IMG/VR virus record: IMGVR_UViG_3300028581_000002
Span: 1-51,834 of that record
Origin: a virus
DNA: 51,834 nucleotides
Strand: one strand, 5' to 3'
A model generated the notes under the pieces. It did not search any database. It was not told the origin of the DNA and saw only the letters and a list, made by a program, of their open reading frames with translations. A program made the translations under genes and the position numbers. The first letter of the stretch is position 1. The number at the start of each line of letters is the position of its first letter. Positions 15,745 through 25,100 of the stretch are shown in pieces.

Positions 15745-16257
15745 TTAAACCTCTTCGATGAACTCCATCATGATATATCCAACAATATCCGTTGTGGTAT
15801 AGATTAGGCCCCATTGACCGTCATCGGTTATGGACCTTATCTTTAACTCGAATCCTTTAGAAAGAACATCTAATATAGAGTAATCTTTATTAGGACCTTT
15901 GCGAACATTAACCTTGTTAGATGTAACCACATACACAGTAGTAGGTTCTCCACCAAGCTCGTCATCCGAGTCGTTATCCGTTTTGTCTTCTGTATCCTCT
16001 GGTATTGGTGGATTAGATGCTGATCCCTTTTCGCCATCCTCATTTGTTGGTGTTTCAGGATTTGTTGGTGTTTCAGGATTTGTTGGTGTTTCAGGATTTG
16101 TTGGTGTTTCAGGATTTGTTGGTGTTTCAGGATTCTCTAAACCCTTTTGATCTTCTGCACCCTCTGGGTTAGTTGGCAGTTGAGCGTCATCTAACTTGAT
16201 GTTAGCCTTCTCATCCACTGGATTGTTTGAATTTCTGTGCCCTCTGTTGTTTGACAT
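15745..16257 (-). CDS. SH3-domain protein with NPETPT repeats
   Basis: About 170 residues. AAGGAGG selects ATG 16257 (MSNNRGHRNS), not the longer frame. The middle is an acidic low-complexity stalk with five consecutive NPETPT-type units, encoded by 18-bp tandem DNA repeats. The C-terminus is a bacterial SH3 domain (VYVVTSNKVNVRKGPNKDYS ... GLIYTTTDIVGYIMMEFIE), which typically binds cell wall peptides. It may be a virion or lysis-associated wall-binding protein. It precedes the terminase genes. Confidence 0.8.
   Translation of the reverse strand: MSNNRGHRNSNNPVDEKANIKLDDAQLPTNPEGAEDQKGLENPETPTNPETPTNPETPTNPETPTNPETPTNEDGEKGSASNPPIPEDTEDKTDNDSDDELGGEPTTVYVVTSNKVNVRKGPNKDYSILDVLSKGFELKIRSITDDGQWGLIYTTTDIVGYIMMEFIEEV
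16048..16137. repeat. Tandem 18-bp repeat in the SH3 gene
   Basis: About five consecutive, nearly identical copies of an 18-base unit (GGATTTGTTGGTGTTTCA on the plus strand) encode the NPETPT stalk. The identity between copies suggests recent slippage, and copy number may vary between isolates or be miscounted in assembly. Confidence 0.88.
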
Positions 16258-16329
16258 TGTAAATTCCTCCTTGTAATTGTGTTTGGTTGGTCCCTTCACG
16301 GCCCATAGAACCGGAAACATTCCCAAAAA

Positions 16330-16402
16330 TGCTCCCGCGGGGAAAAATAAAAGAGTCAGGCGATATGGGCGGGGGGTATGTGGTGCGAGACCTCCCCCCT
16401 AG
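16330..16402. other. GC-rich palindromic non-coding region, candidate cos site
   Basis: In an otherwise AT-rich genome this 70-base stretch holds the palindrome CCCGCGGG (16334..16341), then a run of six G (16371..16376) and a run of six C (16394..16399) able to pair across it. It lies in the non-coding gap upstream of the SH3 and small terminase genes, where cos sites of HNH-type siphophages usually occur. No gene fits here. The call is by composition and position only. Confidence 0.35.
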
Positions 16403-16424
16403 TGTTAAATAATTTATTTTTTAT

Positions 16425-16667
16425 TTATTCAGAAGACATTGTAACTTTTTTATAGATTCCTAAAATATTTAAGTTAACAATTTCATCAATAGCTTGTTCG
16501 ATAGCCAAGTCTTCATCGGCTTCTGATAACTCATCACTTGTTTTAACTATTCTTGCCAAGTATGCACATGAATAATATCCATTGATCTCATCAAACTTTT
16601 TCCAATCATCAAACTGATCGAAAGGAGAAAACGGATTATCAATAGTTGTTAACATTACAGATCTCAT
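16425..16667 (-). CDS. Conserved phage protein of unknown function
   Basis: 80 residues, acidic, with MLTTIDNPFSPFDQFDDW, NGYYSCAYLAR and an AIDEIVNLNILGIYKKV ending. I recognise this as a protein seen in many Firmicutes phages near terminase genes, without a known role. An AAAGGAG site at good spacing supports ATG 16667. It lies directly downstream of the RNA polymerase-like gene. Confidence 0.7.
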   Translation of the reverse strand: MRSVMLTTIDNPFSPFDQFDDWKKFDEINGYYSCAYLARIVKTSDELSEADEDLAIEQAIDEIVNLNILGIYKKVTMSSE

Positions 16668-16685
16668 TAGTTTTTCTCCTTTCGA

Positions 16686-19370
16686 CTAAGTTAATGCTTT
16701 TGATAATCCAGCGGTTGAGATGCCTAAAGCTTCTGCGACTTCTGCTTGTGTGTAGCCTAAGTCAAGCATGGATCGTGCACGAGTGACACGAGCTTTAGCA
16801 ATAGATGTTGTAGTTCTAGGTGTAGCCAACTCTTTAACTCTATCAAGATTAGTGTTCTGTAGAATCTGAGTTAATCTTGATGGACTAACAGCACCTGCTT
16901 GAATAGCGGCCCATTCTTTATCTGAGATCTCAACTTGATTCTTATGCGCTCCTGTGCGTGTTCTTGCTTCTGCTAATGCTTGGTTACGTACCTTCTTAAG
17001 ATCATCGGCATCCATGTTAGGATTGGCTTGAAGCTTCCTATTAACAACAGATGTAGCAAGAATCTGTGCTTGTCTCTCAATTGGTTTGTTCATAAGCGCA
17101 ATGTTTAAGTGAGCTGTTAGAGTGGCAACTTCTGTCTCATAAGCCTTCTTTGCGGATGGGCTATATGGGGTTGGTATTGTGGATAATGCATTAGCTCTTG
17201 ATTTATTACCAAGACCCTTTAAATTATTAGCATAAGCGGCATATACCTCTTCTATGGGGCGGCCTGATGATAGTTCAAAGGCGTCAGATACTTCTGCCAT
17301 CTTTGTAGATTTATTCTTCTTCTCTATCAATGTGCCTTTTTTATTTACATACGACACCCCGGTAGGAGTATAAACTTTCTCACCAGTAATGCGGTCTATT
17401 GGTCCACCATCTTTAGCGCTTCTTGGTTTTCTGTCTAAGACTCTCTTCTCAGAAGATGCTTTAGATACTAGAGTAGATGCGCCACCACGTTTACCATTTT
17501 GATATCTTTCACTTAGAGCAGCTATCCCATGATCAATATATGATCGCCTATAATCAAGGTTATGCTTCTCTGAGTCTATTACAACCATTGAATGCCTAAC
17601 AGCCCTAGCGAGCTCGTCAATAGTGGCACCTTTAATGGTCATATCTGTAATTAGATTAGAGGCTTCTCCCATTTTGGTTTGCTTAGTTTTTGGTTTGATA
17701 GGTGGTATATTGGAACCTTCTGGAATACGGTATAATTCAATAGGATCAAAGTTTTCAAGACCTTTAAGTGATGCAGAAGTCTTTATATATCCTCTATTGT
17801 TTGGTATAACTATGACGGCATCTCCATCGAAGTCTGCTCCAGACATTTTTTGAGCAACCTTTGGATGAATACCAATGGCATCCGGAGCATTACCCATAAC
17901 ATCTTTTGCCGATTTGTTCTTATTGTTTACTATTAATTGGGGTATTTCAAAAGTTCCTCCATGAGGATGACGAATAAGAACTACGGCTTCTCCATCTTTA
18001 TATGTCGGTGCATAAACCTCATTCATTTTAAGCCCTGGAATAGGAAGAAGAACTTTAGATGCTTGTCTCGGTAAGGCTGCGGCTTTAAGATGAACTGCAG
18101 ATGAATCGCAATCATCAGAAAATGCAAGAAGAAGTTGTTTTTTAACAACAGGATTTGTGAGTGCCATGATTTCATCATATTCTTCTTGTTTGTGTTTCAA
18201 AGCCAAATCGAGTTGAGTTTTTGCTAATGGCACTGTTTGTTTTGAAAGTATTTGAGACGAGATCGTTTTAGACCAATGCTCCCAATCACCCTCTTCATTA
18301 ACAATATTAATAGAGCCTCTCTGTCCTCCTGGTTTTATAGTTGCGCCAAAAGGATTATCCGGATCAATTATTTTTTTACCAGTATCATCAGGAACTTCTT
18401 TCATTTTTTTCATAGCATCAAGCTTGTTACCCGTATCCGATTTATTAGTGTTAAATATAACATCAACACCTTTTGGCATGTTATCACTATAAATAGCCAT
18501 TCCTTTTAGGAAATGAGTACCATCAACACCAATACGAACTTGAGCATATTTAGCTCCACCAAGATCTAGATCTTCGACGCCTTTGCGAAGCTCCATAACC
18601 CCATCTTTATCGCTACCACCATCTTTGGCATAGCGAACCATGATTCTTTTTGAATCAACGCTCTGTATTGGTTTTAAACCTAAATCTGAATGATAAGATC
18701 TACCAAAGTCATCAGAAGAAGCAGTAATGCTCTTTATTTTATCAAAATCTCCAGGTTTAACTATATCTTTCCACTCTGTATCTGGTGTACCTAAAACTTT
18801 AACTATCGTAAACTGCCCAGGTATACCTATTTGCGGAACGTTTACCTTATGCACCTTATATCCTTGCTCTTGTAATTCGGCAACAGCAGTGTTTAACTTA
18901 GTAGGACTTACTCCAAGGTGATTGGCAACGCCAGCACCAATATCTATAAATCTTTTTTCATCAACACTTTCTTTCAGCATACTAGCTGTGGCTTTTGTAA
19001 TTGCCGCTCTCTCAGCAAGGATTGGGTCTATGAGACTTCTTACAGAGGATTCATTCCATGTTTTATTTGGAGAGCTCATGCGACGAGCAATTTCCATATT
19101 AGAATATCCCTTATCTTTATATCTCATAGCCACTGTTCTATTTTCTGCTCTACCATCATCTTTAGTTATAGAGTTTCTTGCTCTCAGTTGACTTGTCTTT
19201 ATTCCTTCAAATTTAGCAATTTCTGTAGCGCTTAATCCTTGATCACGGAGTGCTTGAATATGACCACGCCAACCTACAGCTCTTTGATATGGTTCCCCGC
19301 CACTTCCCCAAGGGTAACGCCCAGAACGGCGAGCCATTCCATAATGTTTTAATTCATCGCTCATGAACAT
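16686..19370 (-). CDS. Single-chain two-barrel RNA polymerase-like protein with HTH segments
   Basis: 894 residues. Residues 512-517 read ADFDGD, the metal-binding signature of the beta' barrel of cellular RNA polymerase; the flank matches too (VVLIRHPHGG upstream, then IGIHPKVAQKMSGADFDGDA). Residues about 272-307 resemble the beta-subunit barrel: a lysine-containing FLKGMA (Lys289) followed by DNMPKGVDVIFN, like beta 'KGV...DMP...VDIILN'. Beta-like before beta'-like in one chain is the plan of YonO-type phage RNA polymerases. Helix-turn-helix-like segments occur near 35-65 (LSATEIAKFEGIKTSQLR), 85-113 and the extreme C-terminus (YTQAEVAEALGISTAGLSK). The N-terminus LKHYGMARRSGRYPWGSG recalls the KWG motif of head proteins. 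Start is ATG 19370 or 19364. Polymerase activity is inferred. Confidence 0.8.
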   Translation of the reverse strand: MFMSDELKHYGMARRSGRYPWGSGGEPYQRAVGWRGHIQALRDQGLSATEIAKFEGIKTSQLRARNSITKDDGRAENRTVAMRYKDKGYSNMEIARRMSSPNKTWNESSVRSLIDPILAERAAITKATASMLKESVDEKRFIDIGAGVANHLGVSPTKLNTAVAELQEQGYKVHKVNVPQIGIPGQFTIVKVLGTPDTEWKDIVKPGDFDKIKSITASSDDFGRSYHSDLGLKPIQSVDSKRIMVRYAKDGGSDKDGVMELRKGVEDLDLGGAKYAQVRIGVDGTHFLKGMAIYSDNMPKGVDVIFNTNKSDTGNKLDAMKKMKEVPDDTGKKIIDPDNPFGATIKPGGQRGSINIVNEEGDWEHWSKTISSQILSKQTVPLAKTQLDLALKHKQEEYDEIMALTNPVVKKQLLLAFSDDCDSSAVHLKAAALPRQASKVLLPIPGLKMNEVYAPTYKDGEAVVLIRHPHGGTFEIPQLIVNNKNKSAKDVMGNAPDAIGIHPKVAQKMSGADFDGDAVIVIPNNRGYIKTSASLKGLENFDPIELYRIPEGSNIPPIKPKTKQTKMGEASNLITDMTIKGATIDELARAVRHSMVVIDSEKHNLDYRRSYIDHGIAALSERYQNGKRGGASTLVSKASSEKRVLDRKPRSAKDGGPIDRITGEKVYTPTGVSYVNKKGTLIEKKNKSTKMAEVSDAFELSSGRPIEEVYAAYANNLKGLGNKSRANALSTIPTPYSPSAKKAYETEVATLTAHLNIALMNKPIERQAQILATSVVNRKLQANPNMDADDLKKVRNQALAEARTRTGAHKNQVEISDKEWAAIQAGAVSPSRLTQILQNTNLDRVKELATPRTTTSIAKARVTRARSMLDLGYTQAEVAEALGISTAGLSKALT

Positions 19371-19925
19371 TTACCCCCTTGTTTTTAATTGTTCAATCTT
19401 CTTATCAAAATCAATTATAGTATCCATAATGTTAAATATTTCTTCTGGTTCAGGAATATAAATAAAAGCCTCATCATACTGATATATACGAAGTTCTATA
19501 TCAATGTCAATAGGTTTAATTTTATACTCTAAACAGAATATAGCGGTATAAACTAAGAGTTGTTTGATGGACGCCTGGGTATCTCCATTTTTTAAATCAT
19601 GAATTCGAAGAATATTTTTTCTAAAAGATATGGCATCTGCTGTTCCAAAACAGTTATCCGAATAATATAAAATTTGCTCACATTTCATCTTATAACCTAT
19701 AGCATCATTTACATATAGGTTTAGAGTTTTATTTGTTTTTGGCAGTTTAACGCCAAGATTTATAAGTCTACAAGCAAGGTCATGGAGATCTGTGCCTCTT
19801 TGAATTGCTCTAAATTTGGAATAAGTTGAAAATAATTTTTCTTCATCATAATTAATCCAATGGTATTTGCTAGCGCTCAGAAAAGCATGATGCCCTTCTA
19901 GGCCTAAATGTGTGTTGAAGTTCAT
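19371..19925 (-). CDS. PD-(D/E)XK nuclease, Cas4/RecB-like
   Basis: 184 residues. FGTADAISF followed about a dozen residues later by RIHDLKNG, then IKQLLVYTAIF, gives the GxxD...(D/E)xK...Q pattern of RecB/Cas4-type nucleases. An upstream RGTDLHDLA supplies a helical acidic element. It overlaps the preceding VRR-type nuclease gene by 56 bases, and its stop touches the start of the RNA polymerase-like gene, so all three are likely co-translated. Probable role: DNA end processing in replication or recombination. Confidence 0.72.
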   Translation of the reverse strand: MNFNTHLGLEGHHAFLSASKYHWINYDEEKLFSTYSKFRAIQRGTDLHDLACRLINLGVKLPKTNKTLNLYVNDAIGYKMKCEQILYYSDNCFGTADAISFRKNILRIHDLKNGDTQASIKQLLVYTAIFCLEYKIKPIDIDIELRIYQYDEAFIYIPEPEEIFNIMDTIIDFDKKIEQLKTRG

Positions 19926-20187
19926 ATAACACCGCCTCTTTATTTTCGGGACAAATCATAGAACTGAAAGACATATCATCAAGTTTTTCAATATAATATT
20001 CTTGATTTGGTCTATATGGCTCACGAAGACTTTTTTTACATTCTAAGACCGCCCACATATTTTTGTACAGTATTGTTAAATCAGGAAATCCCTGAATATA
20101 GTTTGCATCATTCTTAATAACATAACATCCAGGAAATATTTGTTTTAATTCTTGTATTAATTCCGACTGAAATGCGCTTTCTAACAT
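19870..20187 (-). CDS. VRR-NUC type nuclease
   Basis: About 105 residues. AAAAGGAGG selects ATG 20187 (MLESAFQSEL). NDANYIQGFPDLTILY gives the catalytic GxPD, and AVLECKKSLREPYRPNQEYY gives the ExK and Q elements, the full VRR-NUC pattern of small structure-specific or Holliday junction nucleases. It is the first gene downstream of the promoter at 20240..20265. Confidence 0.87.
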   Translation of the reverse strand: MLESAFQSELIQELKQIFPGCYVIKNDANYIQGFPDLTILYKNMWAVLECKKSLREPYRPNQEYYIEKLDDMSFSSMICPENKEAVLYELQHTFRPRRASCFSER

Positions 20188-20239
20188 GTGACGGCCTCCT
20201 TTTTCAAAAAATAGAAAAGGCATTTTCTACTCCTCTTCT

Positions 20240-20265
20240 ATTAGAGGCTATGTTTTTGACGCGAG
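20240..20265 (-). promoter_or_regulatory. Conserved phage promoter copy (nuclease/RNA polymerase operon)
   Basis: Reads TCGC, four bases, AAAACA, five bases, TCTAAT on the minus strand, with the spacing of the other eleven copies. It is the only copy with a one-base variant -10 (TCTAAT) and the only one in the replication region. It lies about 50 bases upstream of the VRR-nuclease start. Confidence 0.75.
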
Positions 20266-20270
20266 GCCGG

Positions 20271-21494
20271 TTAGGCAGCCATAAAACGATACTCATTAAA
20301 ATCTTTTTTATTATTAAACGCTTTCTGTATCGCCAAGTCGATGTATGATGTTGATCTAAGATAATAATAAAACAAATCAACAAACGGGGTATTTAATCTA
20401 TCAATACGACCAGCGGCTTGGGTTGTGGATTTATATGAGTAATTTTGAGAGAAGAATATTATAGCATTAGTTTCTATGCAGTTCCATCCCTCTGCTCCTG
20501 CGGTATACTGGACAATATATATCCATTGATCTGTGTCCGGTATAGGTTCATGTCTATGACCGTTCCATTGTTTTGTTGTGATTCCTAAATCTTCACCCAA
20601 CTTTAATAATAAATCCCTTTCATAATTAAAATTATAGAATATGATAACCTTTGGGTGTTTACTAACAAGTTCTGTTATTGCTTTGAGTCTGCTTGGATCA
20701 CTATTAACTACTTTTCTCATTGTGTAGCAAAGTTCACCAACATCTTTAATGGGCCTCTCTTCATAGATGTGCCATCTTTTGATTAGCACTTTCTCAAACA
20801 GTTCTCTATCAAATTCTACAGGAACATTCTTATCATGAGCAATGGTTCTTTTCTTATAACTCATATTAACAATAACTGCTTCTCGAAGTTTAATAAGTCT
20901 GCCCACATCCACATAATGATCGATCTTAGGATATTTAGAGAAGTTGTTATATACAACGTGGCGTCTAATAAATTCAGTTCTATTTTTATACCAGCCATTA
21001 GCTATGAATACAGGAATATAATCCATCCATGTGTCTCCTGGAGTGGCACTTAACAAAATCCATTCGTTGTTCTGTGTAGCTTTTATAAATGATTTAACCC
21101 ATGTTCCATTACCTACTACACGCTGCTCATCAAAAATAAAGAACGCATTTTTAACATTAGCATATTTACTTATGTTATTCCATGAATCAACAAAGACGCC
21201 AACGCCGCCAATACTAAGTTCCCTTTTTGTTGATAAAAGAAAGGGTATACATTCTTTCTCCCAATCTAAGGTGTCACGTTTTCTAGCTGTGGTTATGATA
21301 TATAAATCCTTCGGTCTTTTCATAGGCGAATATCCACCTACTTCATTGGTTTTTATTTTCCCTTCACAGACTTTGGTAAAATAGTAGGCGAGAGCAGTTC
21401 GAGATTTTCCAGAGCCGACTCCGCCTACTAGTATATTTCCATTATCTATTTTTTCAACAGCATCTCGCTGATGTTCATATAAATCGATTGCCAT
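20271..21494 (-). CDS. SF2 (SNF2-like) DNA helicase/ATPase
   Basis: 407 residues. Starts with a Q-motif-like YEHQRDAVEKI, then Walker A GGVGSGKS (24-31), a DEQR motif II, LLSATP motif III, and GAEGWNC ... QAAGRIDR (motifs V-VI). This is a complete SF2 helicase core at the compact size usual in Firmicutes phages. It lies between the ssDNA-binding candidate and the nucleases, suggesting work in replication or recombination. A strong GGAGGTGA site precedes the ATG, though spacing is long. Confidence 0.9.
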   Translation of the reverse strand: MAIDLYEHQRDAVEKIDNGNILVGGVGSGKSRTALAYYFTKVCEGKIKTNEVGGYSPMKRPKDLYIITTARKRDTLDWEKECIPFLLSTKRELSIGGVGVFVDSWNNISKYANVKNAFFIFDEQRVVGNGTWVKSFIKATQNNEWILLSATPGDTWMDYIPVFIANGWYKNRTEFIRRHVVYNNFSKYPKIDHYVDVGRLIKLREAVIVNMSYKKRTIAHDKNVPVEFDRELFEKVLIKRWHIYEERPIKDVGELCYTMRKVVNSDPSRLKAITELVSKHPKVIIFYNFNYERDLLLKLGEDLGITTKQWNGHRHEPIPDTDQWIYIVQYTAGAEGWNCIETNAIIFFSQNYSYKSTTQAAGRIDRLNTPFVDLFYYYLRSTSYIDLAIQKAFNNKKDFNEYRFMAA

Positions 21495-21554
21495 GTATTT
21501 GAGTCACCTCCTTTAAAGAATGCCCGTTAGGTCGATAGCACATCCGCCATGAAA

Positions 21555-22082
21555 TTATTCGTCGTGTGACTTACAACTACCATCGCAAGCATCGCAGTTC
21601 AGACAACCGCCTATGGTCTCTACTGCACTATCTGGAATATCTCTATATTTGCGCTCAAACTCATCCTCTGCAATGACAACATACATTGACTTCACATAGG
21701 CCTTTACTCCGCTCTTTCCACTAACTTCCCAATTATACGGACGAAGTATAAGATCAACCTCTTCTATTTCAGCCCAATCCAAAAGGGATACAGACTCATC
21801 ATCAAGAATTGATTTGCCTCTGCTTGTCATGATTATTATTTTTGGAGGTACATTTTCAAAACTAACAGATACTTGCATATATGCTTGTGGATCATCTTGA
21901 TCGTCTTTTGGCTCTAACCATCTAACGTTCCATCCATCGTTTATCAGTTGTTCTGCTAACTCGCCTTCTAAGAACACGCAGAAATTACGTCTTCCTGCAG
22001 GGTTAAACTTACCCTCTTTTCCACTAAAATTACGAAACGCTATATGCGCATTTTCAATTGATATATTACTTTTTACTATCAT
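21555..22082 (-). CDS. Probable single-stranded DNA-binding protein
   Basis: About 175 residues. GGAGA selects ATG 22082 (MIVKSNISIENAHIAFRNF). The text 'FSGKEGKFNPAGRRNFCVFL', 'WNVRWLEP' and 'VDLILRPYNWEVSGKSGVKAYVKSMYV' matches a family common beside phage polymerases and helicases, where an OB-like ssDNA-binding role is proposed. The C-terminus has a cysteine cluster (CLNCDACDGSC) that may bind a metal, and an acidic tip (KSHDE) like ssDNA-binding protein tails. Role inferred from family memory and position. Confidence 0.65.
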   Translation of the reverse strand: MIVKSNISIENAHIAFRNFSGKEGKFNPAGRRNFCVFLEGELAEQLINDGWNVRWLEPKDDQDDPQAYMQVSVSFENVPPKIIIMTSRGKSILDDESVSLLDWAEIEEVDLILRPYNWEVSGKSGVKAYVKSMYVVIAEDEFERKYRDIPDSAVETIGGCLNCDACDGSCKSHDE

Positions 22083-22103
22083 TTGTATTTCTCCTCTCAA
22101 TTT

Positions 22104-25100
22104 TTAAAATGGTAGTGCATCATATCCAGCTTTACATTCCATTCCAGTCTCTGCGCTAATACTCCAATCGGGACACCCAAGACAATCGTTTCTTCCACAA
22201 GCCATCACCCATGGGGGAGTGTCATTAAATCCAATTGGTTCATCTTTTGAGTCATTCTTTATAGTATCCGATATAAACCACTCGAAGTCTCCATATTTAG
22301 AAATGTCTTCAACCGCGGCATCAACCATGTTATTATAATAGTCTAAATCTAATTCCTCTTTTTTCTCAAGTTCAATTATCATCTCTGCTTCCAACCATCT
22401 ATATCCTTTGCTACCCGTTGCTGCGTAGTACTTACCCTCTTTTTCTCTCATAAGAAGTCCGCCACCACAACCAGGTCTAACTGGACAGAATGCTCCAACC
22501 CTACCAATGAAATGATAGTCATGATTTTCCGAGGTTTCATTCATGTCAAGATATAAAGCTGAAGTTACCGATTTTACTTCTAACATATCCTCAAATTCAA
22601 TTGGTTCATGAGAGAATAGTGTTTTGAATACGTATGGTTGCGCGAACTGCGCCCCTGTAGCTGTCCATTCTCCAATATGTTTTCCATCTGGGGTCCATCC
22701 AACTTTTGCAATGTATACCGCATCGTTAACTAGACAGAATCGGCTATATGTCTCTTCATGTTCGAAATCATAACCATATTCCTTTCCAAAGTTCATGACA
22801 AATTGTATTATTTCAGGGGTTGCATCTGGAATTTTGATAGAGTCGGTCTTAATGTGAACAACATCAAACCCTTGGTTATTTACCGCCTCTTTCAAGTCGA
22901 CCATAAACAAAGCACCACGTTTAGCAACAACATTGTCTATATTTCTAGGATCCTTAAACGGATTTTCGAAACTAGCCGATGTTAATCCATATGCAGAGTT
23001 AAGCGCAGTCTTCAATCCATTAGATACATCTTTCAATGTAAATCTCGGATTATCACTAAGAGCATTTTCTATAAAAGGTATTAGACGTCCATTTAATAAA
23101 GTTTTCAATGTATCAAAGTCTTTACGTTTGATCGCTAGGCGACCAGCCTTTAGATCGCTGTAGTTCTTAGTATAGCGGCCAAACATTTGTTCTGCTTCAA
23201 TGGTTGTTGGATGCATAGACGCGACGTCAAGCACGGCAACATTAGAATACATACCGGGTTTGGCAAATACATATCCACCCTCGCCAGTCTTTACTCCACG
23301 ATATGTACTAACCCCATTTTCAAATTTATAACCAATAAATCGTTTACTTAAGTCTGGATAATTGAAACTAGATTGGGGCTTCTTATCATTACCAAACACT
23401 ATCTTGATAGAATGTTGATTGGTTGTATCATTTACGGATAGTCCACTCAACTCTGCTAAGATTTGTCTTGCGGCCCAGTCGCCTGCTAAATGATCAAATG
23501 TGGCTTCTGTCGCGTCAACATCGTTTCCGCAATAATCTGCAACTGTACCCCATAACGCTTCGGGTACATCTTCGTCCCATGGAAGACCTAATTCTTGATG
23601 ATGAATTCCAAGTTTTATCTCCCATTTTTTTAGGCCCATTTTATTTTGCACACAAGCAAAGTCGTATACGTCGGTGTAAGAAATATTGTATGCTTCACCA
23701 AACATACAGTTACGACTTCCTTTTATTATCTTTTGACTAAGCTCATATAACTGTTTGTTATCGTACCCTATATATCGGGCATACAGTATATGATTATCAT
23801 ACCTACGACAATTGAAACCTATTAACTTTAATTTAAAAAGCTCCTCAATCTCACTTGCCGATGGATTAATCATCTTAACTTTATTACCGCCTTTTTTTTT
23901 CCATACAACAACAAACAAATTTGGGAAAACCTCAACATCATAGAATATAAGGTCTTCATTTTTAACATCATCAACAGATGCACTGCTCTCGTCAGATGTA
24001 AATTGCATTTTACTTACCAACTTAATACAGTAATCTGCTTGATGAGAGGAATTGTTTGCGAATGCTAATACTCTAGGACGCATATCTTTAACATCATATG
24101 GCATCCCTGATATATAAGCTTCATCTAGTATTTTATAAATGAAGTCTATACTTGGTTTGGTGCCTGGGTGAATTTCTTTTCTAAGATTTCGAGAAATAAT
24201 ATCTCTTAATCCCTTCTCACTTTTAACAGCTTCGAAGTTGATCACGCTCTTATCTCCTTTCAAAGGCAAGCCACTACTTATTGTGGCTATTGGTGAATTG
24301 TTGCATTTGGATAGTCTCCTCCTCAAAGATGCTTGCCCAACAAATACTTTAATTTCAATACCTTCTGAATATACTCTACTAAGTTTGCGAGCATCGCCGT
24401 CATAATTATAATGAAGATGAATCCCCGCTCCACTTTTACTAAACTCGGCATATGTAGTTGGCCATTTACTTGCGGCTTCAAGATTTAACTGCATGGACTT
24501 TTCACCACTAATATCTTTTAAATCAAAATCAATGACTATATGATTTAATGGCGGTTTAACATAATGAGTTTCCCTAGTGTTGATATCGGACAGAGTTGTA
24601 GTAGTCTCATCCCATTTACCCTTAGGCGTTTCTTTTGCCGTAGCATACTGCGCAGGGCAATCGGTTAACTCCTCGTCAAGTATCGAATTTGGATCGTCAA
24701 GCACTAGTGAATATGGCGTTTCCTCTTTTGGTGTTTCTGATATAGCAAACTTCTCAGAAAGGAAACCCATATAATAACTACGGATCTGCTTACCATCGAC
24801 TCTTGTCATGTCAAGAAACTTCTCAAAATATGACTTAAGTTCTTCCCTAAATTTATGGCGAGGCATTTTAAACTCAATAAGAGCTTCGTCGCAATAAGCT
24901 TTATATATTTCATATGCTTGGGCTAGACTTACTCCATCTTGTTCTTTGAATATATGATAGTTTGCCTCAACAAAGTTAAAGAATACATCTGTTTGAAATA
25001 TCATCTCTAATGGGCGATAACCGGCATAATAATTTTTACCTTTTTCTTGATATACTTGAAGACAGTGCCAAGCAATAGAGCCCAATTCAAAATCTATCTG

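Noticed and set aside
16048-16137. CRISPR-like array
   Set aside because: The 18-bp repeats are directly tandem with no spacers and encode a coding NPETPT stalk.
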